This document shows positions 9,318 to 17,809 of a stretch of 64,000 nucleotides of DNA, piece by piece (within the stretch, counting starts at the first letter, position 1; the number at the start of each line of letters is the position of its first letter). This stretch comes from Paraburkholderia aspalathi. GTDB taxonomy: Bacteria; Pseudomonadota; Gammaproteobacteria; Burkholderiales; Burkholderiaceae. The stretch lies in assembly GCF_900116445.1 (NCBI RefSeq), contig NZ_FPBH01000001.1, forward strand, positions 372,001-436,000, given 5' to 3'. A model generated the notes under the pieces. It made no database searches, was not told the origin of the DNA, and was given only the letters and a program-made list of their open reading frames with translations. The translations under genes were made by a program, and so were the position numbers.

Positions 9318-10236
9318 CGAAGCGCGGCCGCTCCTCGATGCGAACGCCGACCACGAATTGCCCGCGCCGGATGCACAGCGCGTCCAGCAGCATATCGAGA
9401 GCTGCGACGCCTGCCGGCGCGAAAGCGAAAACCTGCATACGTTGAGCGCCTCGCTGCGCGCACAGCCTTATTACCGGGCGCCGGATGCCCTGCGGGCGCG
9501 GATTCTTGCTGCCCTCCCGGAGGGTGACGTGGCCGCTGACGAGCCTATCGAAGCCCCGCGGGCCACGGCACAGCCGAGGCCGAAGCGCAGTTGGCTGGGC
9601 AACTGGCTGAATGGCTGGCTGCGTCCGCAAGGTGCGATGGGACGGCCGGGCGGCGGCGTAGGTTCAGGCTCAGGGGCAATGATCGGGCAGGGCTGGCTCG
9701 TCGCGCTGGTGGTCGCGCTCGGTGCGGTGGCGGTGGGCGTGACCATGAGCCAGCATCGTCCCGCGCAAGGTGGCGGGTTCTCCGATGAACTGGTCGAAAG
9801 CCATGTGCGGGCGCAAATGTCCGGCCACGACATCGACGTCATTTCGACTGACCGGCACACGGTCAAGCCATGGTTCAACGGCCGGATCGACTATTCGCCG
9901 CCGGTCGAGGACCTCGCGGCGAGCGGTTTTCCGCTTGAAGGCGGCCGGCTGGATTACATCGCGCATCAGCGGGTGGCGGTGCTGGTGTACCGCTATCAGA
10001 AGCACATCATCGACGTCTATGTGTTTCCGGAAGCGCACTCCGCCGATGCTGGACCAGAAGCCGCCGCCGGGCTTTCGATGGCGCAGACTCGCGAGGGTTA
10101 CTCGCTTGCGCACTGGAACGCGCAGGGGATGACCTGGTGGGCGGTCACCGACGCCGCGCCGGACGCGCTCAGTGGGCTCGAAAAGGCGCTGAAAGCCCGT
10201 CTGGCGGGCGGCAGCGAGCAGACCGAGGGGGGCTGA
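9307..10236 (+). CDS. Zinc-containing transmembrane anti-sigma factor
   Basis: A 309-residue partner of the preceding sigma factor. The N-terminal cytoplasmic domain has the zinc anti-sigma signature HxxxCxxC (His29, Cys33, Cys36 in QHIESCDACRRES). A Pro/Arg-rich linker follows, then one membrane segment at about residues 125-145 (WLVALVVALGAVAVGVTMS), and a periplasmic domain with DIDVISTDRHTVKPWFNG and VEDLAASGFPLEGGRLDYI, a pattern shared by membrane anti-sigmas of Burkholderiales. It should hold the sigma factor inactive at the membrane until an envelope or redox signal arrives. The overlapping start makes the pair an operon. Confidence 0.9.
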   Translation: MDCNEARPLLDANADHELPAPDAQRVQQHIESCDACRRESENLHTLSASLRAQPYYRAPDALRARILAALPEGDVAADEPIEAPRATAQPRPKRSWLGNWLNGWLRPQGAMGRPGGGVGSGSGAMIGQGWLVALVVALGAVAVGVTMSQHRPAQGGGFSDELVESHVRAQMSGHDIDVISTDRHTVKPWFNGRIDYSPPVEDLAASGFPLEGGRLDYIAHQRVAVLVYRYQKHIIDVYVFPEAHSADAGPEAAAGLSMAQTREGYSLAHWNAQGMTWWAVTDAAPDALSGLEKALKARLAGGSEQTEGG

Positions 10237-10381
10237 GCGGGCTTCGTGTGCGCGCTCCGGGCGTGATTTTCCCGGGCGCGCACGCGTGGCGGCCTTGCGT
10301 TCCCGTTTGTTCCCCGTTTATCCGCTTCGTCCTAAACCCTTGAAAACACACCCGATTCGGGCGCCGGATTAACGGGATATC

Positions 10382-10410
10382 TTGCAACCCGGTCCTAATC
10401 GGGTTACACT
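10382..10410 (+). promoter_or_regulatory. Sigma-70 promoter of the rpsF operon with internal dyad
   Basis: TTGCAA (10382-10387), a 17-bp spacer, then TACACT (10405-10410). A perfect inverted repeat AACCCG/CGGGTT (10386-10391 and 10400-10405) fills the spacer and overlaps both hexamers. The predicted start near 10417 gives a leader of about 67 nt. Confidence 0.6.
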
Positions 10411-10427
10411 CTTTGGCTTCTCACTTG

Positions 10428-10453
10428 CCACACCGGTTCAGACGCCCGGGTGG
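10428..10453 (+). promoter_or_regulatory. Candidate S6:S18 autoregulatory leader hairpin
   Basis: In the rpsF leader, CCAC-A-CCGG (10428-10436, one bulged A) pairs with CCGGGTGG (10446-10453) around a 9-nt loop. Leaders of rpsF in many bacteria carry a CCG-containing hairpin bound by the S6:S18 complex for autogenous control. The position and sequence fit, but binding is inferred. Confidence 0.5.
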
Positions 10454-10483
10454 CTCTAATCCACAAGTCCACAAGGAGTGTGT

Positions 10484-10858
10484 ATGCGTCATTATGAAAT
10501 CGTCTTTATTGTGCACCCCGATCAGAGCGAGCAAGTGCCCGCCATGATCGAGCGTTACAAGAGCACGATCACCTCGCACGGTGGCCAGATCCACCGTATC
10601 GAAGACTGGGGCCGTCGCCAACTGGCCTACATGATCGAGAAACTCGCGAAGGCTCACTACGTCTGCATGAACATCGAATGCGACCAAACCACGCTCGACG
10701 AGCTGGAACACGCATTCAAGTTCAATGACGCGGTTCTGCGTCACCTGATCGTCAAGATGAAGAAGGCCGAAACCGGCCCGTCGCCGATGATGAAGGAAGT
10801 GCAGCGCGAAGAAGCCAAGAAGTCGGCTGCTACGCAACCGTCCGAAGCGCAGGCTTAA
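10484..10858 (+). CDS. rpsF: 30S ribosomal protein S6
   Basis: A 124-residue S6 protein beginning [19 protein letters not shown], with the family block [30 protein letters not shown] and [15 protein letters not shown]. It binds 16S rRNA with S18 on the small-subunit platform. The final 25 residues are a charged, Ala-rich tail typical of the family. AAGGAG lies 7 nt before the ATG at 10484; a codon six bases upstream is also in frame but too close to the ribosome site. First gene of rpsF-priB-rpsR-rplI. Confidence 0.98.
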   Translation: MRHYEIVFIVHPDQSEQVPAMIERYKSTITSHGGQIHRIEDWGRRQLAYMIEKLAKAHYVCMNIECDQTTLDELEHAFKFNDAVLRHLIVKMKKAETGPSPMMKEVQREEAKKSAATQPSEAQA

Positions 10859-10909
10859 GACACACTATTTAAGCTACCAGACGAAAGCGTCGCTCTCGCC
10901 AAAGGCTAC

Positions 10910-11209
10910 ATGAATCGGCTGCAACTTACGGCCAGCGTCGTTGAACGCGAACCGGTGCGGTATACCCCCGCCGGCGTTCCGATTGCAGGCTGCACGTTGC
11001 ACCACCGCACGGAAGTCGTCGAAGCCGGTATTGCCCGGCAAGTCGAACTGACCATGCAGGCGGTAGCCGCAGGTGAGGCGAGCGGTAAGCTGGAAGGCTG
11101 TCAGATGGGCGTAGAAACGCTCTTCACAGGCTTTCTGGCGAAAAAGCACCGCAACGCAAGAACTCTGGTATTTCACATCACAGAATTGCAGGACATTGGA
11201 AAGGACTGA
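10910..11209 (+). CDS. priB: Primosomal replication protein N (PriB)
   Basis: A 99-residue single OB-fold protein ([31 protein letters not shown]) of the PriB family, related to the single-strand DNA-binding protein. It stabilises PriA on forked DNA and helps reload DnaB at stalled replication forks. It sits between rpsF and rpsR, the standard place in beta- and gammaproteobacteria, and its stop is 2 bp from the rpsR start, so translation is coupled. dnaB, its downstream partner in function, follows the operon. Confidence 0.96.
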   Translation: MNRLQLTASVVEREPVRYTPAGVPIAGCTLHHRTEVVEAGIARQVELTMQAVAAGEASGKLEGCQMGVETLFTGFLAKKHRNARTLVFHITELQDIGKD

Positions 11210-11211
11210 AC

Positions 11212-11487
11212 ATGCCCCGCCCGACTGGTAAGAAATTCGACAAGCGTCGTCAGCAACAAAATCCGCTCTTCAAGCGCAAGAAGTTCTGCCGTTTCACGGC
11301 CGCTGGCGTCGATCACATCGACTACAAGGACCTCGAAACGCTGAAGGACTTCATCGGCGAAAACGGCAAGATCACGCCGGCGCGTCTCACGGGTACGAAG
11401 TCGCACTATCAACGCCAGCTGGATACAGCAATCAAGCGCGCACGTTTCCTCGCGCTGGTGCCGTACACCGACCAGCACAAGGCCTAA
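11212..11487 (+). CDS. rpsR: 30S ribosomal protein S18
   Basis: A 91-residue S18 protein. The core [26 protein letters not shown] and the C-terminal [25 protein letters not shown] are unmistakable. It pairs with S6 on 16S rRNA and may act with S6 on the operon leader. The N-terminus is basic ([15 protein letters not shown]) and slightly longer than in E. coli (75 residues). The start is 2 bp after the priB stop. Confidence 0.98.
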   Translation: MPRPTGKKFDKRRQQQNPLFKRKKFCRFTAAGVDHIDYKDLETLKDFIGENGKITPARLTGTKSHYQRQLDTAIKRARFLALVPYTDQHKA

Positions 11488-11514
11488 CCCGACGACGCGA
11501 TAAGGAGTATCCGA

Positions 11515-11967
11515 ATGCAAATTATTCTTCTGGAAAAAGTCGTCAATCTGGGCAACCTGGGCGATATCGTGAAGGTCAAGGACGGTTACGCACGTAACTT
11601 CCTGATCCCGAACAAGCAAGCTCGCCGTGCAACGAAGGAAGCCCTGGCCGAATTCGAAGTTCGCCGTGCAGAACTGGAAAAGATCGCCGCTGAAAAGCTG
11701 GCTGCCGCTCAAGCTCAAGGCGAAAAGCTGGCAGGCTCGACAGTTCAGATCAATCAGAAGGCTGGCGTCGACGGCCGTCTGTTCGGTTCGGTGACGAACG
11801 CGGACATCGCTGACGCACTGGTCAAGCAAGGCTTCGCAGTGGAAAAGGCGCAAGTGCGTCTGCCGGAAGGCCCGCTGAAGCTGGTTGGCGACCACGCTGT
11901 TCAGATCTCGCTGCACACCGACGTTCTCGTCGATGTCAACGTGGCTGTGATCGGCGAACACGTCTAA
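11515..11967 (+). CDS. rplI: 50S ribosomal protein L9
   Basis: A 150-residue L9 protein. The N-terminal domain [21 protein letters not shown] with the [13 protein letters not shown] segment binds 23S rRNA. A long connecting helix (about residues 45-75) leads to the C-terminal domain ([14 protein letters not shown]). TAAGGAG lies before the ATG. It is the last gene of the rpsF operon and is followed by a strong intrinsic terminator. Confidence 0.98.
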   Translation: MQIILLEKVVNLGNLGDIVKVKDGYARNFLIPNKQARRATKEALAEFEVRRAELEKIAAEKLAAAQAQGEKLAGSTVQINQKAGVDGRLFGSVTNADIADALVKQGFAVEKAQVRLPEGPLKLVGDHAVQISLHTDVLVDVNVAVIGEHV

Positions 11968-12004
11968 GCATCAGTTAGCATCTGCCAGGTTGTTACTGGC
12001 AAAA

Positions 12005-12039
12005 GGCAGGGGCCGGGTGACCGGCCCCTGCCTTTTTTT
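12005..12039 (+). terminator. Intrinsic terminator of the rpsF-priB-rpsR-rplI operon
   Basis: A perfect 12-bp stem, GGCAGGGGCCGG (12005-12016) with CCGGCCCCTGCC (12021-12032), a GTGA loop and seven T residues (12033-12039). Four A residues precede the stem. Confidence 0.96.
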
Positions 12040-12113
12040 GTTGCCCGTTTCCGATGTATCGAAGTATCGGTTTTGATTTCCCTCCGCGCGCATTTACCCG
12101 ATAATTCCTCTCC

Positions 12114-13499
12114 ATGAACGCACCGTCCAAAGATCCCCAAATCGAGTCGCTGAAAGTCCCGCCGCATTCGATCGAAGCCGAGCAGTCGGTGCTGGGCGGC
12201 CTGCTGCTCGACAACGCGGCATGGGACCGCATCGCCGACTTCCTGTCGCAGAGCGATTTTTACCGATACGACCACCGCATCATTTTCGAGCACATCGGCA
12301 AGCTGATCGCGGCGACGCGTCCGGCCGACGTGATTACCGTGTACGAGGCGCTCGGCACCTCGGGCAAGGCGGAAGAGGTCGGCGGTCTGGCGTACCTGAA
12401 CGCGCTGGCGCAGAACACGCCGAGCGCGGCCAATATCCGCCGCTATGCGGAAATCGTGCGCGATCGCGCGGTGCTGCGCCGTCTCGTATCCGTGGCCGAC
12501 GAAATTTCCGCCGACGCTTTCAACCCGCAGGGTAAGGAAGTCCGCCAGTTGCTGGACGAAGCCGAATCGAAGGTGTTTTCGATTGCTGAAGACGGCGCGC
12601 GTGGTACGCAGGGCTTCCTGGAGATCGGGCCGCTCCTGACCGAGGTGGTGGAGCGGATCGACACGCTGTATCACACCGCGAATCCGAGCGATGTGACGGG
12701 CACGCCGACTGGCTTCGTCGATCTGGATCGCATGACTTCGGGCATGCACGGTGGTGAGCTGATCATCGTGGCAGGGCGCCCGTCGATGGGTAAGACGGCG
12801 TTTTCGATGAACGTCGGCGAGTATGTGGCGGTCGAGTATGGCCTGCCGGTCGCCGTGTTCTCCATGGAAATGCCGGGCTCGCAGCTCACCATGCGTATGC
12901 TGGGCTCGGTCGGCCGGCTCGACCAGCACCGTATGCGGACTGGGCGTCTGACTGACGAGGATTGGCCGAAGCTCACGCACGCGGTGCAGAAAATGAGCGA
13001 GGCGCAGATTTTCATCGACGAAACCGGTGGTTTGAACCCGATGGAACTGCGCTCGCGCGCGCGTCGACTGTCGCGCCAGTGCGGCAAGCTGGGCCTGATC
13101 ATCATCGACTATTTGCAGCTGATGAGCGGTTCGTCGTCGGGTGAAAACCGTGCGACCGAAATCTCGGAAATCTCGCGTTCGCTGAAGAGTCTCGCCAAAG
13201 AACTCGACGTACCCGTGATCGCCTTGTCGCAGCTCAACCGGGGTCTAGAACAGCGCCCGAACAAGCGGCCGATCATGTCCGACTTGCGTGAATCCGGCGC
13301 TATCGAGCAGGATGCGGACGTCATTCTGTTCATTTACCGCGATGAGGTCTACAACCCGGACAGCCCTGACAAGGGCACGGCGGAGATTATCATCGGTAAA
13401 CAGCGGAATGGTCCGATCGGCCCTGTTCGGCTCACGTTCCACGGCCAATTCACGAAGTTCGACAATTTTGCCGGCGCGCAGAATTTCTACAGCGAGTAG
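12114..13499 (+). CDS. dnaB: Replicative DNA helicase DnaB
   Basis: A 461-residue hexameric helicase. The N-terminal helical domain covers about residues 15-120 (PPHSIEAEQSVLGGLLLDN) and the RecA-like motor follows, with Walker A GRPSMGKT, Walker B LIIIDYLQLM, and the DnaB motif SQLNRGLEQRPNKRP. It unwinds DNA ahead of the replisome and interacts with primase. A GATAAT element (12100-12105) only 8 nt before the ATG and the absence of a ribosome site suggest a very short leader. It follows the L9 terminator and is probably transcribed alone. Confidence 0.98.
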   Translation: MNAPSKDPQIESLKVPPHSIEAEQSVLGGLLLDNAAWDRIADFLSQSDFYRYDHRIIFEHIGKLIAATRPADVITVYEALGTSGKAEEVGGLAYLNALAQNTPSAANIRRYAEIVRDRAVLRRLVSVADEISADAFNPQGKEVRQLLDEAESKVFSIAEDGARGTQGFLEIGPLLTEVVERIDTLYHTANPSDVTGTPTGFVDLDRMTSGMHGGELIIVAGRPSMGKTAFSMNVGEYVAVEYGLPVAVFSMEMPGSQLTMRMLGSVGRLDQHRMRTGRLTDEDWPKLTHAVQKMSEAQIFIDETGGLNPMELRSRARRLSRQCGKLGLIIIDYLQLMSGSSSGENRATEISEISRSLKSLAKELDVPVIALSQLNRGLEQRPNKRPIMSDLRESGAIEQDADVILFIYRDEVYNPDSPDKGTAEIIIGKQRNGPIGPVRLTFHGQFTKFDNFAGAQNFYSE

Positions 13500-13627
13500 A
13501 GACACAACTGCGGAGATAACTGTTGGGACTGTTGTAACGGTGCTTTCAAAAGTGCGGCATCGATCCCGGAACGGTACAATGTGGCGGTTTTATGTCAGCC
13601 ATAATGTGACCAATTTTCGGGATCCCA

Positions 13628-14254
13628 ATGTTCGGTCGATTCATGCCCACCGAGGGCAAGTTCTTTGAAATTTTCAATGCGCACGCAACGTGCATCGTCT
13701 CAGCAAGCCGCGAACTCGAACTGCTGATCGACAACCTGCAGGACGCCGAGACCCACAAGCAAAACGTGCAGAAGGCCGAAAAGGCCGCTGACAAGCTCAC
13801 GCACGAAACCATCGACCTGCTGCACAAGACCTTCATCACGCCGCTCGACCGCGACGAGATCCACAAGCTGATCACCACGATGGACGACATCCTCGATCTG
13901 ATGGAGGACGTCGCCACCGCTATCTCGCTGTACGACGTGCAGGCGGTGACCTCCGAGGCGAGCCAGTTGGCGCATATCTGCACGGCCACCTCCGAGCGTG
14001 TGCAGTTCGCCGTCAGCCTGCTGTCGGACATGAAGCAGGCGAGCCAGATCCTGAAGGCGTGCGAGGACATCGACCGTCTGGAATCGGAAGCCGACCGCGT
14101 GCTGCGCTCGGCAATGTCGAAGCTTTTCCGCGAAGAAGACAACGTCAAGACGCTGATCAAGCTGAAGGCCATTTACGAACTGCTCGAAACGATCACCGAC
14201 AAGTGTGAGGACGTGGCGAACATCATCGAAGGCATCGTGCTGGAAAACGCATAA
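13628..14254 (+). CDS. DUF47/PhoU-like accessory protein of the Pit transporter
   Basis: A 208-residue all-helical protein of the DUF47 (PhoU-related) family, with the typical start GRFMPTEGKFFEIFNAHA and repeated acidic helices (TTMDDILDLMEDVATAI; KCEDVANIIEGIVLENA) that in PhoU-like proteins bind metals. It overlaps pit by one base in TAATG, so the two are translationally coupled. The pairing is widespread in proteobacteria, where the protein is thought to modulate low-affinity phosphate uptake. A TACAAT box is present near 13576. Confidence 0.93.
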   Translation: MFGRFMPTEGKFFEIFNAHATCIVSASRELELLIDNLQDAETHKQNVQKAEKAADKLTHETIDLLHKTFITPLDRDEIHKLITTMDDILDLMEDVATAISLYDVQAVTSEASQLAHICTATSERVQFAVSLLSDMKQASQILKACEDIDRLESEADRVLRSAMSKLFREEDNVKTLIKLKAIYELLETITDKCEDVANIIEGIVLENA

Positions 14255-15264
14255 TGCAATCGATACAACTCGCTATCTGGGTCGTTGCCGGCCTGGTCGC
14301 CGTCGCGCTGATTTTCGACTTCATGAACGGCTTCCACGACGCGGCGAATTCGATCGCCACGGTCGTGTCGACCGGCGTGCTGAAGCCGCAGCAGGCCGTG
14401 GCCTTCGCGGCGGCATTCAACGTTATCGCCTATTTCGTGTTCCACCTGAAGGTGGCGCAGACGGTCGGCAAGGGCACGATCGATCCGAATATCGTTGACC
14501 ACTACGTCATTTTCGGCGCGCTGGTCGGGGCGATCGGCTGGAACATCATCACGTGGCATTACGGTATTCCGTCCAGCTCGTCGCATGCGCTGATCGGCGG
14601 CCTGGTGGGCGCGGCGCTCGCCAAGTCGGGCTGGGGTTCGCTCAACATCGACGGGTTGATGAAGACGGTTGCCTTCATTTTCGTCTCGCCGCTGCTCGGT
14701 TTTGTGCTTGGCTCGTTCTTCATGCTGGCGGTGTCGTGGATGTACTTCCGCACACCACCGAGCAAGGTCGACCGACGCTTCCGGCGTCTGCAACTGGTGT
14801 CCGCAGGCTTGTACAGCCTCGGCCACGGCGGTAACGACGCACAGAAGACCATCGGCATCATCTGGATGTTGCTGATCGCGACCGGCTACGCGTCGTCGAT
14901 CGCGGATGCACCGCCGCTGTGGGTGATTGGTGGCTGCTATCTGTCGATGGGCGTTGGTACGTTGTTCGGCGGCTGGCGGATTGTCCGTACGATGGGCCAG
15001 AAGATCACCAAGCTGAAGCCTGTCGGCGGTTTCTGCGCCGAGGCGGGTGGGGCGATTACGCTCTTCACCGCGTCGTGGCTCGGCATTCCGGTGTCCACCA
15101 CGCATACGATTACCGGCGCGATCGTCGGTGTCGGCGCGACGCAGAAGTTGAGCGCGGTGCGTTGGGGAGTAGCGGGCAACATAGTCTGGGCGTGGATTCT
15201 GACGATTCCGGCTTCCGCAGCGCTCTCCGCGGCTGCCTGGTGGCTCGGCCATCGCTTCCTGTAA
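14254..15264 (+). CDS. pit: Low-affinity inorganic phosphate transporter Pit
   Basis: A 336-residue integral membrane protein of the PiT family. The diagnostic duplicated motif appears twice, as FDFMNGFHDAANSIATVV near residue 25 and as LGHGGNDAQKTIGI near residue 188, with many hydrophobic helices between and after. It imports phosphate, as a metal-phosphate complex, using the proton gradient. It is coupled to the preceding PhoU-like gene. The conserved C-terminal GIPVSTTHTITGAI block is intact. Confidence 0.96.
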   Translation: MQSIQLAIWVVAGLVAVALIFDFMNGFHDAANSIATVVSTGVLKPQQAVAFAAAFNVIAYFVFHLKVAQTVGKGTIDPNIVDHYVIFGALVGAIGWNIITWHYGIPSSSSHALIGGLVGAALAKSGWGSLNIDGLMKTVAFIFVSPLLGFVLGSFFMLAVSWMYFRTPPSKVDRRFRRLQLVSAGLYSLGHGGNDAQKTIGIIWMLLIATGYASSIADAPPLWVIGGCYLSMGVGTLFGGWRIVRTMGQKITKLKPVGGFCAEAGGAITLFTASWLGIPVSTTHTITGAIVGVGATQKLSAVRWGVAGNIVWAWILTIPASAALSAAAWWLGHRFL

Positions 15265-15271
15265 ATGCAGT

Positions 15272-15297
15272 GCGGACGACAAAGGCCGTCCGCGCGT
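15272..15297 (+). terminator. Probable terminator of pit
   Basis: GCGGACG (15272-15278) and CGTCCGC (15287-15293) form a 7-bp stem followed by GCGTTTT, 7 bp after the pit stop. Confidence 0.55.
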
Positions 15298-15324
15298 TTT
15301 CAGGCTTCAAAGCTCTGTCTCGGA

Positions 15325-15347
15325 GCCCGGCGCCAAAAGCACCGGGC
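15325..15347 (-). terminator. Possible terminator of the SDR gene
   Basis: GCCCGG (15325-15330) pairs with CCGGGC (15342-15347). On the minus strand it lies 35 bp beyond the SDR stop. No strong T-run, so it may only be a 3' hairpin. Confidence 0.35.
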
Positions 15348-15382
15348 CTCACACCCCTAAAGCTGCAAATAAAGCGCGCCGC

Positions 15383-16189
15383 TCAGATCAGCGGTGTGCT
15401 GCCTCCATCCATCGGGACGATTGCGCCCGTCACATAGCTCGCGCGGCGGCTCGCCAGAAACAGCGCGACGTCAGCGATTTCCTCCGGTTTTGCATAGCGT
15501 CCGAGCGGCACCTTGGCCTGCCCGCGCGCCAGCGCGTCCGCGTTTTCGATGCCTTGCTGCGACGCTTCCAGCCTGACCGCTTCTTCGACGCGTTCGGTCA
15601 GTGTTGAACCCGGATTGATTGCGTTGATGCGGATGCCGTAGCGCGCGTAGTAGTGGGCGAGGCCGACGGTGGCCAGCATCAGCGCGGCGTTGGCGGCGCC
15701 GCCGGCGATATGGATGTCGCTAGCGATTTTGCCGCCCATGCCGATGATGTTGACGATCGTGCCGGGTGCGGCGCCGTCGCCGGCCTTGACGCGCTCGGCC
15801 ATGCGCCGCAGCACTTCCTGCTGCGGGTAGATGTAGGGGAAATACTTGGCTTCCATGGTCGCGCGGAACGCGTCGGCGTCCAGCGTTTCTGGATCATAGC
15901 GGCGGGCTGCGCCGGCGCTGTTGATCAAGATGTCGATGGGTCCGACGGCGGTGCTGACTTCCTCGACGATGTCCGCAGCACTGTGCGGTTCGTGCAGGTC
16001 GGCACGGGTGCGATGCACGTGCAGACCCTCCTGCTTTAACTGTTCGTAAGCGCGCGCGAGGTTGGCGGGGTCGCGCGAAACGATCGCGACTTTTGCGCCC
16101 TCGAGGGCGAACGCCCGGGCGCAGGCGAACCCGATCCCTTTGCTGCCGCCCGTGATTAACACCACCTTGTCATTCAGCCCGAGATCCAT
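15383..16189 (-). CDS. Short-chain dehydrogenase/reductase homologue lacking the catalytic Ser-Tyr-Lys
   Basis: A 268-residue SDR-fold protein. The cofactor motif TGGSKGIG (13-20) and NSAG (90-93) are intact, as are the C-terminal INPGSTLTER and VTGAIVPMDGG. The active-site positions are not: where Ser, Tyr and Lys should stand there are Gly150, Gly163 and Asn167 (IIGMGGKIAS and HIAGGAANAALM). It may bind NAD(P) without classical SDR chemistry. The ATG at 16189 directly precedes the Rossmann fold; the open frame extends further without a ribosome site. It is convergent with pit and lies 170 bp downstream of the NlpC/P60 gene. Confidence 0.82.
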   Translation of the reverse strand: MDLGLNDKVVLITGGSKGIGFACARAFALEGAKVAIVSRDPANLARAYEQLKQEGLHVHRTRADLHEPHSAADIVEEVSTAVGPIDILINSAGAARRYDPETLDADAFRATMEAKYFPYIYPQQEVLRRMAERVKAGDGAAPGTIVNIIGMGGKIASDIHIAGGAANAALMLATVGLAHYYARYGIRINAINPGSTLTERVEEAVRLEASQQGIENADALARGQAKVPLGRYAKPEEIADVALFLASRRASYVTGAIVPMDGGSTPLI

Positions 16190-16359
16190 CTTTATCACCC
16201 GCTGTCGGAAGAATATCGATGACGATAGCAGATCGGCAGCGCAGCGGGGATGGGCAGAGTCGAGGTGAGGAGTGTGCGCGCTACCGGGAGACTGAATTCG
16301 GGCGGCACGGTCATCGCTATGAGTGACGAGCCGTGCGTCACGCGCCACTGACTGAATCG

Positions 16360-17604
16360 TTAGTAACTGCCGTTGGCGAAGCGCGCGATCGGGTCGTCGG
16401 TGGTTTGCGTCGGGGCAGGGATGCCACGCGCTGCTGTCGAGGCGCGCATGATCTGCACGCCCGCATTCCCATCGGCTTGCTGCGCTTGCCGAGCCTGGCG
16501 CACGGCGACGGAAGCGGGAGGAGGCGGCTCGAACGCATCGGCAGCGGCGTCGATCGGATCAGGCGTACGAGCTGTAACCGTTGGCGGTTCAGTACGCGCA
16601 GCCGCCGTCTGCTGATTCGCTGAGCCGGCAGCAGCGTCATACGTATTCGCCTGAGCGGCCGACACAGACCCGGGAGACACCGCGCCTGCCGCACGCGCTT
16701 GCATCTGCGCGGCGCTCATACCAGGCGGCGGGGGTTCGAACGGATCAGCTAGCGGTGCCGCAGCCGCGGCCACCGTAGGTTGACCGCTTGCAGTCAGCGG
16801 CGGACGAGTGGTTGCCGCGACACGCGCCGTTTGCTGTGGCGCCACAGGGTCCGCGGTATAACTCGAAGCTTCCGCCGCAACAGGAGCTCCCGCATAGCCC
16901 GAAGGTCGCGTCGCCGCAGAATTCGCGGAGTAGCCCGAAGCTTGCGCCGCCACCGCGACACCTGCATAAGCCGGTGCCGACTGAGTCTGAGCCACCGGCG
17001 CGACACGCTCGGGTTGAGGCGCCGCAGCCTGATAGCTCGGCGTATCGAACGGCGCCGGTGTCGCAGCCGGCGCTGCTACCCGACGAATACCGTCGAAGCG
17101 CTTGGCCCAATAGGGATTGGTCAGGTAGTCGAGCCGCACGGTGCCACCTGTCGACGGCGCGTTGACGAAGCGCAGCTTGCCCACATAAATGCCGACGTGC
17201 GAATGCGCGCGTCCGGTGGTGTTGAAGAAAATCAGATCGCCCGGCGCAATTTCATCCGGTTCGATGGATTCGCCGCGGCCGCTCATATCCGCCGTAGTCC
17301 GAGGCAGATTCACGGAAGCGGCGCGCGATACCACATAGCGAACCAATCCGCTGCAATCGAAGCCGCTATCAGGCGTATTACCACCCCAGCGGTATGGAAT
17401 GCCGACCAGACTCATCGCCTGGATCGAGATTTCCTCGCGCCCGATGCTGTGGTCGACGAAATTCGGGAAGCCCGGCGGCGGCGCATGATAAGCGCCGTTC
17501 GTAACCACGACAGATGAACCCGGCCCGCGCGACGTCTTTTGCGGCGCACCGGCGCAAGCGGCGAGCAGCAAAACGGTCAGCAGCGAAAAGGCGAGTCGGC
17601 GCAT
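16360..17604 (-). CDS. NlpC/P60-family cell-wall lipoprotein with long low-complexity tail
   Basis: A 414-residue lipoprotein: lipobox LLAAC with Cys17, then an NlpC/P60 peptidase domain at about residues 55-175. The catalytic Cys84 (GFDCSGLVRY) and His136 (HSHVGIYVG) are present; the third polar position is Asn148 (FVNAPSTGG) instead of the His in Spr/MepS. It should cleave peptidoglycan stem-peptide bonds in the periplasm. From about residue 178 the protein is a 235-residue Ala/Pro/Gln/Thr-rich tail that repeats the motif DxFEPPPP twice (ADPFEPPPP, ADAFEPPPP). The domain is clear; the tail has no recognised function. Confidence 0.9.
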   Translation of the reverse strand: MRRLAFSLLTVLLLAACAGAPQKTSRGPGSSVVVTNGAYHAPPPGFPNFVDHSIGREEISIQAMSLVGIPYRWGGNTPDSGFDCSGLVRYVVSRAASVNLPRTTADMSGRGESIEPDEIAPGDLIFFNTTGRAHSHVGIYVGKLRFVNAPSTGGTVRLDYLTNPYWAKRFDGIRRVAAPAATPAPFDTPSYQAAAPQPERVAPVAQTQSAPAYAGVAVAAQASGYSANSAATRPSGYAGAPVAAEASSYTADPVAPQQTARVAATTRPPLTASGQPTVAAAAAPLADPFEPPPPGMSAAQMQARAAGAVSPGSVSAAQANTYDAAAGSANQQTAAARTEPPTVTARTPDPIDAAADAFEPPPPASVAVRQARQAQQADGNAGVQIMRASTAARGIPAPTQTTDDPIARFANGSY

Positions 17605-17746
17605 GAAGACGAAGGGAGCGGTAAACGCTCGTTTAATGGCGGACGATTTCCGGATGGTAGCCCGTCGAACCTGGCTCAGGCAAGAATTCTTGATAACTTA
17701 CTTGAAGTTTGTGCGCTAAGTGTTGCCCAGCGGGAACGCGTGCCCA

Positions 17747-17784
17747 ATAAAAAAGCCGCGTCCGGGCTGACCCGGACGCGGCTT
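17747..17784 (-). terminator. Intrinsic terminator of the PhoH-family gene
   Basis: A perfect 12-bp stem, GCCGCGTCCGGG (17755-17766) and CCCGGACGCGGC (17771-17782), loop of 4. Six A residues to its left are the T-run on the minus strand, 26 bp beyond the stop. Confidence 0.94.
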
Positions 17785-17809
17785 CTAGCCGAAGCTAAAG
17801 CATTGAAAC

